Source: Vanrija pseudolonga | Taxonomy: Eukaryota > Basidiomycota > Tremellomycetes > Trichosporonales > Trichosporonaceae | Assembly: GCF_020906515.1 (NCBI RefSeq) | Contig: NC_085852.1 | Coordinates: 2,976,001-3,040,000, forward strand | Direction of reading: 5' to 3' | Length of the DNA stretch: 64,000 nt | In this document: positions 43,265-54,553 of the stretch, piece after piece | Layout of the letters: every line of letters begins with the position of its first letter | Position numbering within the stretch: the stretch's first letter is position 1 | Made by a program: the position numbers and the translations under genes | The notes under the pieces: model-generated | Told to the model about the DNA's origin: nothing | Databases searched by the model: none | What the model saw: only the letters and a program-made list of their open reading frames with translations

Positions 43265-44136
43265 GGCAGAGGAGGAGTTGAGGGTGTGGTGTCAGTGGAA
43301 AAGTCAGTAACAACAACATTTGTACGACCACGTCGCGCTTGTCGATTTTATCGATGACGAGCTCGTGTAGGCACGTATGACGGAAACCGAAATCCAGCAC
43401 CAAAGCCGCGCGACTGTGTCCCGAGAGTCCTGTGCTTCGGGGCAGAATTTGTATTGCAGCAGGCAAGAGTCAGCTCGCGGCGTCAGCGGCCACGCCAGGG
43501 TTGGTTGCGCGCCGGCGGCGATGGTGAGGTCGCACGCCATTGATCTTGGCGATGGATTTCGGCGGCGAGGGGGTGAGGGTGAGCGAGGCTTTCGACGCGT
43601 ATGTATAGGAGGTAGACGGAGCTTGTGGGCGTGGATATGGTATCTGGGCATCTGATGATCTAATGAGCAGGCTGGGGGTGCAGAGATGGAGCTGTGCTGC
43701 ATAGGCGGCGTGATGTGCGTGCGACATTGCCGGCCGGCCGAGGGAGCCAGCCTTGGCACGACACGGCAGGTGGGCTGTAGACGCCGGTGCGTCGCTCCAA
43801 TGCTGCATATGCATGCATGCGCAGAGCAGCACCTAACCATGGCGGAGCAACTGGAGCAGCCGCGCCATGCCCCCAGACAGACTGAGCATGCTCCAGTTAA
43901 TCAGCTCGCCAGAGACACGAGCACCAGTAGAGTCAGCACCACCCACAATTGCCGCGCCGCCATTGGCCGCCCTCTCCCGGCCCGGTCCGACCAGCCAAAC
44001 CACCACGACCGTCTATGCATTCCCTATTCACTTTTACGACGTGCAGCGTTGCAAGCATGCAGCTCACGCCTGCCAGTTCAGAGCAAGAGCCCGCCAGCTC
44101 GCCGCTCGCTGCGCTCGCGACTAGCATACGCGCCGC
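43265..44136. other. Intergenic region
   Basis: This is the promoter of the dioxygenase gene (AT-rich ATAAAAT near 43345 on the coding strand) and the 3' flank of the COX VIIc-like gene. No gene is supportable. Confidence 0.45.
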
Positions 44137-44465
44137 TTAGTTTCCGCGGGCCTTGTCCTGCGAGATCTTGGTCGCGATGAATGGGAGCGAGAGGCCGACG
44201 GAGCCGTAGATGACGACCTTGATCGCGAGGGCCTTGTTGCCGCCGGGGATGGTCCTGGAAAGCATTAGTCTGAGCGGGCGAGCGGGAGAGGTCGCGAGGG
44301 GCGGGGCGGGGGGAGGTGACGAGGGAAGGGAAGGGAAGGACAGAGAGGGAGGAGGTGCGGCCCACACACTCACTTGTCGACCTTGTTCTCGACGTGCAGC
44401 GAGCGCACCTGCATCTGGCGGGCCGAGCGGGCGGCGCGGACGGTAGAGCGGAGGACGAGGGACAT
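44137..44465 (-). CDS. Cytochrome c oxidase subunit VIIc-like mitochondrial protein (copy 1)
   Basis: Two exons, 44465-44374 and 44254-44137, giving 69 residues. The N-terminus (MSLVLRSTVRAARSARQ) is basic with hydroxylated residues, a mitochondrial presequence. Then come HVENKVDKTIPGG and one hydrophobic span with LSLPFIATK, the layout of COX VIIc (yeast COX8). It would be a small single-span subunit of complex IV in the inner membrane. The family call rests on architecture and short motifs from memory. A related gene in opposite orientation is at 48629-48964. A (GGTGT/GTG)n tract lies just upstream at 44490-44545. Confidence 0.75.
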
Positions 44466-45176
44466 GGCGTGGGTGGGTGTGGGTTGGGGTGGTGGGTGAG
44501 TGGTGTGGTGGTGTGGTGTGGTGTGGTGTGGTGGTGGTGGTGTAAGCGGTGTCTTCAGTGGTGGGAGCCGTGGGTGGGTGGGTGAGATTTGCACCCCCCT
44601 CCTTCCCCTCCTCTCTGCCCACTCTGCGCCGCGACCTCTCGGACTCTTCGCAGCCCTCGTCGCGACAACGCCCGACGTCGTGGCGGTGAGTCACCTGGCG
44701 TCGTCGTGGCTTGGGCGGCCAGGTGGGGGGCGGTGGCGAGTGTCCGCCTGGCAAGTAAGGGGGTCAGTGCAGGTCAGTAGCTGCTGTCAGTCGTCTTTGT
44801 GTGTGCGTTTGTCCGTGTGCACTGGGTGAGGTGGGACATGCCGATGGGCTCGACGCGCATGTTGGTGGTGAGTGGGCGATGGGAGATGAGTTGCGGCCAA
44901 AGTCGCGAGCGAGTTCGGGCCAATCCGCCAGCCAATCCCGCAGACCCGTTCCTCGGTGCCTTGGATGAGATAGAGTTCGTTTACGCGTCACTACGACGCA
45001 TGCAAAACTGGCAATTGCTACATCTTCATGGTACAGATATCGCTACTGCGTGCGTGGCGGTCGAACAGATAGATGTATGGGATGGTGGGGTGGGGCGAGG
45101 TCGGGTGGGGGCGCGAGCGCGCGCGGCGCTGGCAACTCGCCCCCGGCGCCGCTCGCTCGCGCGAGTCAGCGACACC
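44466..45176. other. Intergenic region with GTG-rich simple repeat
   Basis: A GGTGTGGTGT/GTGGTG simple tract lies at about 44490-44545 in the promoter of the COX-like gene. No gene is supportable. Long open frames on the plus strand continuing past 45177 are antisense to the next gene. Confidence 0.5.
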
Positions 45177-46565
45177 CTAGTGCTCCAATGGCACGCGCGT
45201 GGCGAGCTCGGCCCGCGCCTTCTTGTGCCAGTTGGGGTCGGCGTCGCGGCGGGCCAGCTCCTTGAGCCACTGCTGGTACTTTGTGTCGGTGCCGTAGATT
45301 GCGTCAAAGAGGCCGACGGGGCCAAAGTTCTCCGTGTAGGCGTCTGGGCGAGGGTCAGCGCTGCGCTAGAGAACGAGGGCCACAGCACACAACTCACAGT
45401 GGTGCCAGTCGTGGCCGAGCGCGTCGTACAGGCCGGGAATGTTGTAGTCGGAGCTGTGGGGGTGAGCGTTGGCCTGGTGGCGAGGAGGCGCCCGACTTAC
45501 TGCGTGGCGAGCGTACCGCACGACAACGAGTTGAAGAACATGACCAGCATGCCCCAGTGCGTGTTCATGATCAGGAAGCCGAGGATGATGGGCAGCAGGT
45601 TGGACTGGGAGAGTTAGCGCCATTGTGATGTGCCACTCTAATGGAATAGCCCAGCACCGGTTGGCTGCCGTGGAGGTAGCCGTTTGCCACCGGCCACCGG
45701 CTCGGCGCCCACCAGATCCTGTCCCACCAGATCCTGTCCCACCAGATCCTGTCCCACCAACCCGCTACTCACGAAAAGGTGCTCGGTCATTGTCGCGTAC
45801 GTCGAGGCCAGCGCGACCGGCGCCGTGAAGGTGTGGTGGAGCTTGTGGATGGACGCGTACAGGCGCTTGTTGTGGCACAGTCGGTGGACGTAGAAGAAGC
45901 CCGCTTCCTCGCAGAAGAGCGCGAAGATGTAGATGCCGACGGTGGCCCACGCACCCGGCAGGTCCTCGTACCGCGTGGTCATGCTCTTGTACTTTGAGAC
46001 CACGAGCGTGAGGGGCACGTTGACAAACACAAAGTTGCGCACGTTGATGGGCAGGATCTGCTTGTAGTCGGCCCAGGTGATGCGCTTGTCGGGCTGGATC
46101 TTGTACCGCTTGAACAGGTTGTGCAGGGGCTCCCACAGGTCGACGGCCATGAACACAAACCCGAGGCCAAAGTAGACGGCTGTCGTGATGCCCAGCGTCC
46201 AGTACACGTTGATCTCCCACTCGGTGTAGTTTGCATTGAGCCAGGTGTAAAACTGCTTGGCGTAAACCGACTTGTTGAAGAGGATCGTGCCTACGATGAA
46301 GGCAATCGTCGGGATGAGGTTGAGCGACGGCTGGTGGTTGATGCGCGTCGCAGAGGACACGGCCCACTTGTGCTCCTCTGCGTGTGGTGTCAGCTAAGTG
46401 TGCGATGTGTGTCTTGCCGCCGCCAGCGCCGCCGCTGTCGCCGGTCGCTCGACACGCCGACTCACTGCCGGTGTATGGCTCGGGATCGGCAGCCGCGCCG
46501 TTGCCGTTGCTGCCCTTTGCATGGCCGTTGCCGTTCGCTACTGATGTCTGTGTTGTTGTCGCCAT
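45177..46565 (-). CDS. Fatty acid hydroxylase/sterol desaturase superfamily enzyme
   Basis: Five exons: 46565-46466, 46377-45773, 45604-45501, 45453-45398, 45343-45177, giving 343 residues. Diiron histidine boxes are HRLCH and HKLHH (about 190-210), then HDWHHY (spanning the exon 4/5 junction), as in C-5 sterol desaturase, C-4 methylsterol oxidase and sphingolipid hydroxylases. Hydrophobic segments ([14 protein letters not shown] and others) place it in the ER membrane. The reaction is a diiron-dependent hydroxylation or desaturation of a lipid; the exact substrate is not clear, although ERG25-like C-4 methylsterol oxidase is a fair candidate. Intron 2 (45605-45772) carries a 15-base tandem repeat. 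Confidence 0.92.
45715..45763 (-). repeat. Intronic minisatellite, 15-base unit, three copies
   Basis: The unit CCAGATCCTGTCCCA repeats three times in a row, with a partial unit, within intron 2 of the lipid hydroxylase gene. Copies are identical, so the array is young or actively homogenised. Confidence 0.9.
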
Positions 46566-47364
46566 CGTGGCTGTCGTGTCGTATCGTAGAAAGAAGAAGG
46601 AAACAAGAATGCGCCGAGATGTAGTGTCCCAGACTTTGCGTGCTTGTCGTTGCTGGCGCCTTCTTATTCAGTTGAGTGGTCAGTCACACAAAATGGGACA
46701 GTGGACAGTTGCCGGGTTGTCGTCGACCCTTTGCTTGCCTAGCTAGTAGCTCTAGTCCCGGTTATCTTGATCAGTTCCACATCGTACCGTGCCACAGCCA
46801 CCACCCCCATGCACCCACCCCACGCATTCACCCACGCCCGACGACCCGCCTTGTCGCAGCATCAGCGCGCATGCCCGAGTAACGATACCTTGCGCGGTCA
46901 CTGTCCGCGTGTCCATATGTCCGCGTAGAAACAATGATCGATGCACAAACAAGTAAAATATGGAGTGCGGGACGGGCTCGGATCACCGGCATGACGTATG
47001 CAACGCGCGCGTCCTTTAGTATGCGGCTACTGGTTGTCCGGTTGTGTTGATGTCAACAATCGCCAGCACCTTGCTGCAGCCAGGACATGCATCGGCTGCC
47101 ATCGCATCGGCTGCCTACAGCGACCTGCTCTCTCGCTCACCTTTCCTGCGGCCACTCGGCGCATCGTCGGCGAGTAGTTCGGCGCAGCCCTGAGAGACCT
47201 CCGCACAGCGGCTCCGGCCTCCACCACGACCAACACCGCCCCACATTCGGACGCCGTCAGGCCCCACTCCACTGCGAACCGACTCGACTTGGCAACCAGT
47301 GTCGTCGCCAGCACGACTCTTGGCATCTATCTCCCACTCACTTGCCCACTCACACACACCCGCA
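46566..47364. other. Divergent promoter region
   Basis: This region separates the divergent starts of the lipid hydroxylase and the DUF1349-like gene. No gene is supportable. Pyrimidine/CAC-rich stretches lie near 46790-46850 and 47330-47360. Confidence 0.45.
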
Positions 47365-48235
47365 ATGACCTCCGTCCCGTTCACCGACGCCTGCTGGAAG
47401 GCCCTGCACGCGGCGCACAAGCTCGCCGGCACGCCGCAGGAGGACGGCGCCATCCTCGCTGCCAACACTACGGGCGGGACCGACTGGTGGCGCACGACTG
47501 AGCGCGACTCGAGCGACGGCCCCACGCTGGGCTTTGAGCGCGAGATTGGAGAGGGGTTCGAGATTAGCGTCGAGCTGTTCGTCGAGCCGCGCGTGCAGGT
47601 GAGTGCGCGAGTCGCCGAGCGAGCCGCAGGCGAGCGAGGCGGGCGACGAGACATGGCGCTGACTCTTCGCAGTAGTAAGTACCGTGCTGCGTTGTTTGGC
47701 AACAGCCTGGCCTGCATCCACGCCCCCAGCCGAGGCCCACCGGCCCACAGCTCTGACACGGCCGCAGCGACCAAGCCGCCATCTTCCTCTGGATCTCGCC
47801 GACGCAGTGGATCAAGGCGGGCATCGAGTACGACAACGGCGCGCTGTGGAACGGCGCGGTGGTGTGCAACCCTTACTCTGACTGGTGCGTCGCCCCTTCC
47901 TTCCCTCCCTCTCCCCCTCCCCGCTCACCCCCACGCCCAGGTCCATCTCCAAGCGCCGCCTGTACGACTCGCCGCGCTTCACGATCGTGTGCCTGCCGAA
48001 CGAGCTCAAGGTGTTCCACGGCGACGACATGATCCGCGAGGTCAAGTGGTTTGGCCCGACGTCGTCCAACGACGCCAAGGGCTCCGAGGGCGGCCCGACC
48101 AAGGCTTTCGTCGGCGTCATGGCCTGCTCGCCCAAAGAGGGCGGGGCCGCCGTGAGCTTCAAGGACTTTACCGTCAAGGAGGGCTTCACGCCGCGCGAGG
48201 CCGAGGTGACGAAGAGTATCGAGGGCGAGGTGTAG
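47365..48235 (+). CDS. DUF1349-like (concanavalin-A-like fold) protein with 2-base micro-exon
   Basis: The model has exons 47365-47598, 47673-47674, 47768-47884 and 47941-48235, giving 215 residues. The second exon is just TA. It is inferred because both flanking introns have canonical ends (GTGAGT...CGCAG and GTAAGT...CGCAG, each with CTGAC near the acceptor) and because only TA restores the conserved-type sequence VQYDQAAIFLW across the junction. Skipping it shifts the frame. The family (DUF1349, beta-sandwich, related to the C-terminal domain of some glycosidases) includes MKVFHGDD-like and WxKxGIEYDNG-like segments seen here (WIKAGIEYDNG). Length fits. Biological function in fungi is not established. 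No signal peptide, so it is likely cytosolic. Confidence 0.78.
47673..47674 (+). other. Predicted 2-base micro-exon
   Basis: TA flanked by an upstream AG acceptor and a downstream GTAAGT donor. It joins CAG to C-GAC-CAA, giving Q-Y-D-Q. See the gene entry for the argument. Confidence 0.6.
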
Positions 48236-48628
48236 TGCGCTGCGCCGAGCGGACGAAGAATGCAGAGGACGTAGTGCTGTCCAGACAACGTGTGGTCGTG
48301 GCCGCCGCGCGCCGCGCACTCCCACGCCAAAAGCCTACTTACATACCTACTCACGACGCCACAAGTCCGAGCTCAGCCTCGCGCGTCCGAGCGCCCCGCT
48401 GACAGCGCGCGCTGTGGCGCACGCGCACCGAGCGGGCCCCACGCTGCCAGGCTGCATGTGACGACACTGGTGGCCGGTGGGCGCGTGGTGGGAAGCTGCG
48501 CGCGGCACGCAGCACACACTCATTGTCTGGTCTGGATCGATCGGTCGAGCGAAGCACGCACCGCACTAGCTCCTTTGTCTCTTCTTCTTCCTCCTATCAC
48601 CAACCCACCACTCACCACAACCACCACA
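48236..48628. other. Promoter region of COX VIIc-like copy 2
   Basis: This intergenic stretch lies between two plus-strand genes. No gene or repeat is seen. Confidence 0.45.
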
Positions 48629-48964
48629 ATGTCCATGATCCTCCGCTCCACCTCGCGCGCCGTCACGCGCCCCCACCTCGCCAAGGGCGTCCGCTTTGCC
48701 CACGTCGAGAACACGGTGGACAAGTGAGTGGCGCGGGGGGCGGCGGCGACGACACAGGCTCGCGTTCACCAGGCGAGCACACGCCGCCGCCGCACAGCCT
48801 CGCTCCGCTCGGCAGTGCTGACAGCCAGCACCATCCCCGGCGGCATCTCGCGTACTTCCTTCCGCATCAAGTTCATCATCTACTCCCTCACGGGCGGCAT
48901 CATCGTCCCCGTGGCCGGCTGGCTCATCCCCATCAAGAAGGCCGAGAACGGCGGGTCGATCTGA
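48629..48964 (+). CDS. Cytochrome c oxidase subunit VIIc-like mitochondrial protein (copy 2, divergent)
   Basis: Two exons, 48629-48723 and 48829-48964, giving 76 residues. The presequence MSMILRSTSRAVTRP is followed by HVENTVDNTIPGG and one hydrophobic span (IKFIIYSLTGGIIVPVAGW). The match to 44137-44465 covers the presequence, HVEN-VD and TIPGG. The single intron interrupts the same codon region (after VD) in both, so they are true paralogues. Copy 2 has lost the LPFIA motif of copy 1 after the span and ends KKAENGGSI. It could be an alternative complex IV subunit, for instance expressed under other oxygen or growth conditions; that is conjecture. Confidence 0.72.
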
Positions 48965-50443
48965 TCCAGGGGATGGGAGCCTGAGGCGGGGGTAGGACGG
49001 GCGAGAGTAGAACCAAAGAAAGAGAATGCAGTAGTCGAGTGTGTGTGTGTGCTGTGTGCTGTGTGTGGGGGGGACACGTGGTGGCGCGGTGCGAGCCGCT
49101 CTCTCGGCAAGGCCGGCTACTCGACGTCGACATAGGCGACTTGGCGCCATGACCAGTAGGTAGGTACACGCCACGGGGTGGACATGATGCGACGGCGCCA
49201 CGTGCCCGAGCTGGCGCCCGAACGAGTGCGCCAGGGTGACTCTGACCGCGCGTCTCGGCGCCAGCCCGAGGTCGGCTCTGACCAGGTCGTCGGGTCACTG
49301 GTGACAGGCAGCTGGCCCATTGTGGGATTCACGCAACGGGCGCGACCCGTAGAGCACGATACTGCGCACCTCCTAGAGGAGAGAGAGCTTGGAAGTCCCG
49401 TCGGCCGTCCCGTCCCAGCGGTCGTGCCACACACACCACCGTACACTCTGTCGCCCGGCCTCCAGTGCGAGCGACGAGCGCACAAACGCCGCCCTCCAAG
49501 CCGCCGACGCTCGCGCCAAGAGACGGCTTCGGCCGCGCCTGTCGTTCTCGGAGGCTGAAAGAGTACCTCCGAGGTGGGCAGGTACACGCTGATCGCTCGG
49601 TAGACGGCGCAGTGAACGCGTCGAGCAGTGGGCACAGTGGGGTGGCTGGAAGTGTGCGGGGCTCACTGTGGCGCTGGGGGTGAGCACGACAGCCGTGGCA
49701 CCGATGACGCAACGCCACTGCCACAACAAAGCATTCACGACAAAGCAGCGTAGGACGCGCTGCTCTACCAATCCGCCCAGGCATGTTCGTGCTGCGCGCT
49801 CACTTCGTTGTCAAATGCATGGCATGCTGCGTGCTTCGGCGTACCCCGTGGCTTGGGACACGGCGGCAGCGGGCCACAACTACTTGGCGCGGACGCTCTG
49901 CCAAGTGCTCCTCGTCCCAACAAAGTCGCGCCGCCGGGTCCTGCAGCAGCCCTGAAGTCCCTGAAGTCCTTGGTGAGTCCCAAGCTGGCTGCCAAGTCGG
50001 CAGCGGTTGCGTGCCGAAGGCCACGCTGGCATCGGCAATGTTCACGGGGCGGAAAAGGAACAGTCTTCACCATCCGTAGTGGGTCTCGCGAGCGCCGTGT
50101 TGATGTGATCCACAATAGGTGCGACGGATGGGGCTGGGATTGGCTCTACAGTCCGCCGTGATCTGCCGATGGACGCGTTGTGGAAGGCTTGGCACCAGCC
50201 CGACACTGTCATCAACCACGCTGTCATCACGCACGAGCCGCTTTCCACTGTTGCCATCTGCTAGTGGTGTGATGGTTCCGAGTAGAACCTGTATGTAGTA
50301 AGGTTTCATGACTCGTCGAGAGGATAACAGGAGGCGATGGTGAAAGGTGGGATGATGGAGGTTGGTTGGAGAGGCAACAACAACAAGGACATAAAGGAGG
50401 TGTGGCAGGTTGGTGATACCTCTCCATCCTCTCGCTCACAGCC
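48965..50443. other. Intergenic region with TG dinucleotide tract
   Basis: About 1.5 kb without a supportable gene. A (TG)n-type tract lies at about 49039-49069. Arg-rich open frames on both strands near 49117-49784 look like GC-driven chance frames. Confidence 0.45.
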
Positions 50444-52290
50444 ATGGCAACCAAAACCCTGGGGTACAGCGACGCCCCCCCGCGTCAAAACGACGTCGCG
50501 ACCAAGGCCGACGCAAGCGTCGACCTGCACAAGGAGATCAAAGCCACCTGGAAGGGCCGAATCTGGGACACGTTCGACCTGCCGCGCGACGAGCGCCGGC
50601 TGCTCTTCAAGGTCGACGCGCTGCTCCTCACCTTTGCGGCGCTGGGGTACTTTCTCAAGAACCTGGACCAAACCAATATAAATAACGCATTTCTGTAATT
50701 TTGGCGGATGTCAAGTCACGAGCGCCAGGCTGACACCACAGCTCGGGCATGAAGGAGGAGCTCGGGATGCTCGGCAACCAGCTCGTGACGGCCAACTCGA
50801 TCTGGACGGCGGGCTACATCGTCGGCCAGATCCCCTCCAACCTCCTCCTCACGCGCGTCTCACCGCGCTATGTCATCCCCGCGCTCGAGTTCCTCTGGGG
50901 CATCATGACGCTCGCGTCGTACTCGGTGAAAAACTACCAGGCGCTGTACGCCATTCGGTTCTTTGTTGGGTTGTTTGAGTCGGGGTTCTACCCTGGTATC
51001 CACTATCTCATTGGTGGTGAGTCTGACATGGGGTCGACCTCACCTCAGGCGGAAATTAGCCGCAGTGGAAGTACATAGCAGGGGCAGCTGCTCCTCCTTC
51101 CGTCACCATGCCCAGGTGGAGGGGGCGCAACCGCCACTTGTGGCATGCCACTGCCACATCCGGTCCTGCGCCCCATCCTTTCAAGCGCGTGTACCACACC
51201 CAATCCTGCGCCCCGAGTCAGACACCTCTGCTGACACACTGCAGGCTGGTACACCCCGCGCGAGATCGGCAAGCGCGCCGTCATCTTCTGGGTCGCCGGC
51301 GCCATAGGGCAAATGTTCAGCGGTTTCCTGCAAGCCGCGGCGTACACCAACCTGAACGGGGTGCACGGGCTCGCTGGGTGGCGATGGCTCTTCATCATCG
51401 ACGCGATCATCACCCTGCCGATCGCGCTCTTCGGGTTCTTCTTCCTGCCTGGTCTGCCGCTGCAGGACAAGAAGGAGTGGTGGCTCACTGAGGAGGAGCA
51501 CCAGCTCGCCATTGACCGGCTGAAGCGCGTTGGCCGGAAGGGGCGGACGCCGTGGACTTGGGACCGCGTAAAGGGCCTCTTCACCACCTGGCATATCTAC
51601 GTGCTCCCTTTCGTCTACATCTTCTGGAACAATGGAACCCCGCAACCGACAATGGGCTACTACCTCAAGAGCTTCAACGCCAAGAACCCGCCGGTACCAG
51701 GCCGCCACTACACCGTCCAGCAGATCAACAATCTCCCGCTACCTGGAACCGCGTTCTTCATCGTCGCGTCACTGATCCTCGCCTGGCTCTCCGACGGGCT
51801 TTTCCGCGGACGCCGCTGGCCGATCATCTACATTGGCATCATCATCACCCTGCCTATTTCAGCGACGCTTCGTGTGCTGCCACTGTACGACAACATCAAG
51901 GCGCACTTTGGGCTGTACTGGATTTCCAACGTCGGCCAAGGCGCTGGGCCGCTCATTCTCGCGTGGATCAACGAGATCAACTCGCACGACTCGGAGAAAC
52001 GCGCCCTGCTCGTGGCGCTCGCCAACGACCTCACGCATGTGGTTCAGGCTGTCGGCCCAAACTTTTACTGGAAGACGACGGATTTCCCGGCGGCGCGTAA
52101 GGGCTGGCTCGCGTCCATCATCTACCAGTGCTTGTTGGCCGTGTGGACGACGCTCGTGCTGTTCCTGCTGCACCGTGACAAGAAGAAGGCAGCGCTCAAC
52201 AAGGCCACCGAGCAACAGCCGAGCGACGTCGAGGCCGCCTCGGTTGATGGCGATGACAAGGATGTCAAGGCCCTCGAGGCCCCCAAGTAG
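50444..52290 (+). CDS. MFS pantothenate-type transporter (Liz1/Fen2-like)
   Basis: Three exons: 50444-50694, 50742-51016, 51245-52290, giving 523 residues. The second intron, 228 bases, is the longest clear one in the window. Marks are LLTFAALGYFLKNLDQTNI (TM1), SGMKEELGMLGNQL, GYIVGQIPSNLLLTR, FFVGLFESGFYPGIHYLIGGWY, the loop RREIGKR-like TPREIGKRAV, and WWLTEEEHQLAIDRLKRVGRKG after TM6. These match the anion:cation symporter branch that includes fungal pantothenate, biotin and related vitamin permeases at the plasma membrane. Exact substrate uncertain. It is more distant from the DAL5-like pair at 4-8 kb than those two are from each other. Confidence 0.92.
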
Positions 52291-52896
52291 TTGGAGGTGG
52301 ATGCGCAATCTAGGGTTGGATGATAAGCAGTAGCATGAATCTCATCTTGAATCAGCTTTGGCATGGTGTATGGACTACGTCTCAGTGCAGCAGGCCAAGG
52401 CGAAGGCGAAACCCGTCCACACGGCGCCACTTCGGCACGGCCCGAGAGAGCGGCACCGACGGCCACCGAGATGCCGGCGGCAGAATGTTGTTGGCTTACT
52501 CAGGCCCCCACTCGCTCGCCCGCCCGCGCGCGCTGAAATCGCCGCGTCCTGCCACCGGAGATAATGTCGTGCTGCAGCATTGCTGTGCACTGCAGGCAGG
52601 GCGGGGAACGGCTCCGCAGTCGTGTCCCGGCGCGGGGCTGCTCCGTGCTCCGTGTTGCAGTGTTACGCTGGCCGCGCGGCCTGGTAGTGCCAAGACCATG
52701 TCTTTGACTTCGGTCCCGATATCGGTTTGGTGGATTCTCCACTGCCAGGGCGGTGCGGAGCTGAGCTGAGAGCTACACACACCCCACCGCCGTCCCCGTC
52801 AACACTTGCCCGTGTCATTCTCAATCTTTGTGCCCTCTCGTTGATCTTGTCGTCGCCATCACTTGCGCTGCTCAGAGCTGACAGCCGCTCGACACC
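52291..52896. other. Intergenic region
   Basis: This is the 3' flank of the transporter and the promoter of the RTA1-like gene. No gene is supportable. Confidence 0.45.
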
Positions 52897-54294
52897 ATGA
52901 GCTCCATCGTCGCCCGTGAGTCCTCCGTCCACTCTCCATGCCCGCCGGCCATCACTCACACACCACACTGCAGCGTGCACAAACTACACGTGCAACCATG
53001 TCGTCGGGTCGCCAAACCTCGCGTCCGGCGAGATCGAGTACACGGCCTACGGATACTGGCTGAACAATGCCAGCGTTTATGCGTGAGTCGCGCGCGCCAC
53101 TGGGAACCTACGCTGACCGCTGCAGCTTTCTTGCGCTGTTCTGCCTGTCGTGGGGTGCGTCGCGCGGCGCTTGACACCGCTGACCTAGCCCAGTCATACA
53201 CGTGCTCCAGACGACATACTACCGCAAGATATGGACCTTCTTCACGCTCGGCATGGGGTGTGGGCGTGAGTTGGGCGTGCTGAGGCGTAGCTGACATTCC
53301 AGTTGAGGCTGTCGGCGTGAGTCGAGGCGACGTGAGGGAGGGCCAATACTAACCGCCGAAGTGGGGTGGCCGCCTGTGGTCCATTAAGACGACCTACTGG
53401 CAGCCTGCGGTCGGAGGGTTCTGGGATGAGACGGGGTCCGGCTTCATCATGCAGTGGGTCGCCATACCGCTTATCAGTGCTGATCGGCAGGATCGTGTGC
53501 CTCATCATCGCACCGACTTTCTTCTCGGCAGCAAACTACATCTTCCTCGGCAAGTGAGTAGCCATCTAGCCACACCCACGGGCCATGTCTCATCCCCGCG
53601 CAGCTTGGTGCGCGAAACAGGCGGTCGGTACACTTCCATCACGTCGAGCTCCATCTCGTGGATCTTCACCTTTGCCGACTTTATCTGCCTCGTAATCCAG
53701 GGCATTGGCGGAGGCATCACCGGCACGTCGGACGACTGGGAGACGTTCAACCACGGCATCAAGATCATGGCCATTGGCGTCGTTGTGCAGCGTGAGTGTC
53801 CCATGCGGGCATCGCTGATCCCCACCAGTCGCTGTCACGGCCATCTTTATCGTCCTGTTCGCCGAGTTCGCGTGGCGGTACAAGAACAACAGGCCAGCAA
53901 CGCGCCAGCGCGACCTCCTCTTCTGGGCCAAGTGGCTGCGCTGCTGGGGCCGCCGCCGCGAGCCCGCGGCCGTTACCAACTGGGAGGAGGAGAAGGAGGA
54001 TGAAGCGCAGCGTGCCGAGCCTAGCCGCCGCCTCATGTGGATCTCGCAGGCCGTGCTGGCGTTTGCCACGATCCTCATCATCATCCGGTCCGTGTACCGT
54101 GCCATCGAGCTCCTCAGCCTCAACCATGAGAACAAGTCAAGCTCCATTTACTATGACCAGCCCGCGTTCATCGCGCTCGACGCGGCTATGATGGTGAGTC
54201 TGGTGGCGCCTGTCAGCGCTGACTGTAGTGTATCCTCGTGTTCACTTACAATGTTGTTCACCCTGGCCTTGTCAACGGGCGGCCCCTGTTCTGA
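52897..54294 (+). CDS. RTA1-like seven-span membrane protein (lipid-translocating exporter family)
   Basis: Ten exons: 52897-52915, 52974-53082, 53126-53154, 53194-53265, 53303-53316, 53362-53453, 53491-53553, 53604-53791, 53829-54193, 54229-54294, giving 338 residues. Exon 5 has only 14 bases. Family marks are EYTAYGYWLNN at the start, FLALFCLSWVIHVLQTTYYRK, LEAVGWGGRL, APTFFSAANYIFLG, FTFADFICLVIQGIGGGI, and IRSVYRAIEL; these are the hallmarks of RTA1/RTM1/RSB1 proteins. The family confers resistance to 7-aminocholesterol or exports sphingoid bases in yeasts and acts at the plasma membrane. The specific role here is unknown. Small exons make this one of the most finely split genes in the window; most introns are 36 to 58 bases. 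Confidence 0.9.
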
Positions 54295-54329
54295 GGCCGG
54301 GCGTTTGAGCCACGTAGACTTCTCTCGAC

Positions 54330-54415
54330 TCGGACATAGACTGCTGTAGACTCAAGACTGGGACGGACGTTCTGTAGACTCAAAACTCGGCGTAGGCCTC
54401 TGTAGACGCAAGACC
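54330..54415. repeat. Short triplicated motif CTGTAGACKCAAGAC
   Basis: CTGTAGACTCAAGAC, CTGTAGACTCAAAAC and CTGTAGACGCAAGAC occur at about 54343, 54373 and 54402, spaced near 30 bases, in the convergent space between the RTA1-like and GST genes. Confidence 0.7.
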
Positions 54416-54553
54416 ACGCTGGTAAATCTAGACCTATCGATGTCAGTTCGGCGGCTCTTAGGCTCGTACAGCCTGCCCAGTCGCCTCAAGAAGCAGGCGA
54501 GATTGCTCATATGTACATCTACATCCCCTCCATTACCTACAACCCACGCCTCC

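Noticed and set aside
49117-49784. Arg-rich open frames on both strands in the 49 kb intergenic region
   Set aside because: Several overlapping frames are open on both strands at once, as expected from high GC; no motif or splice-supported extension.
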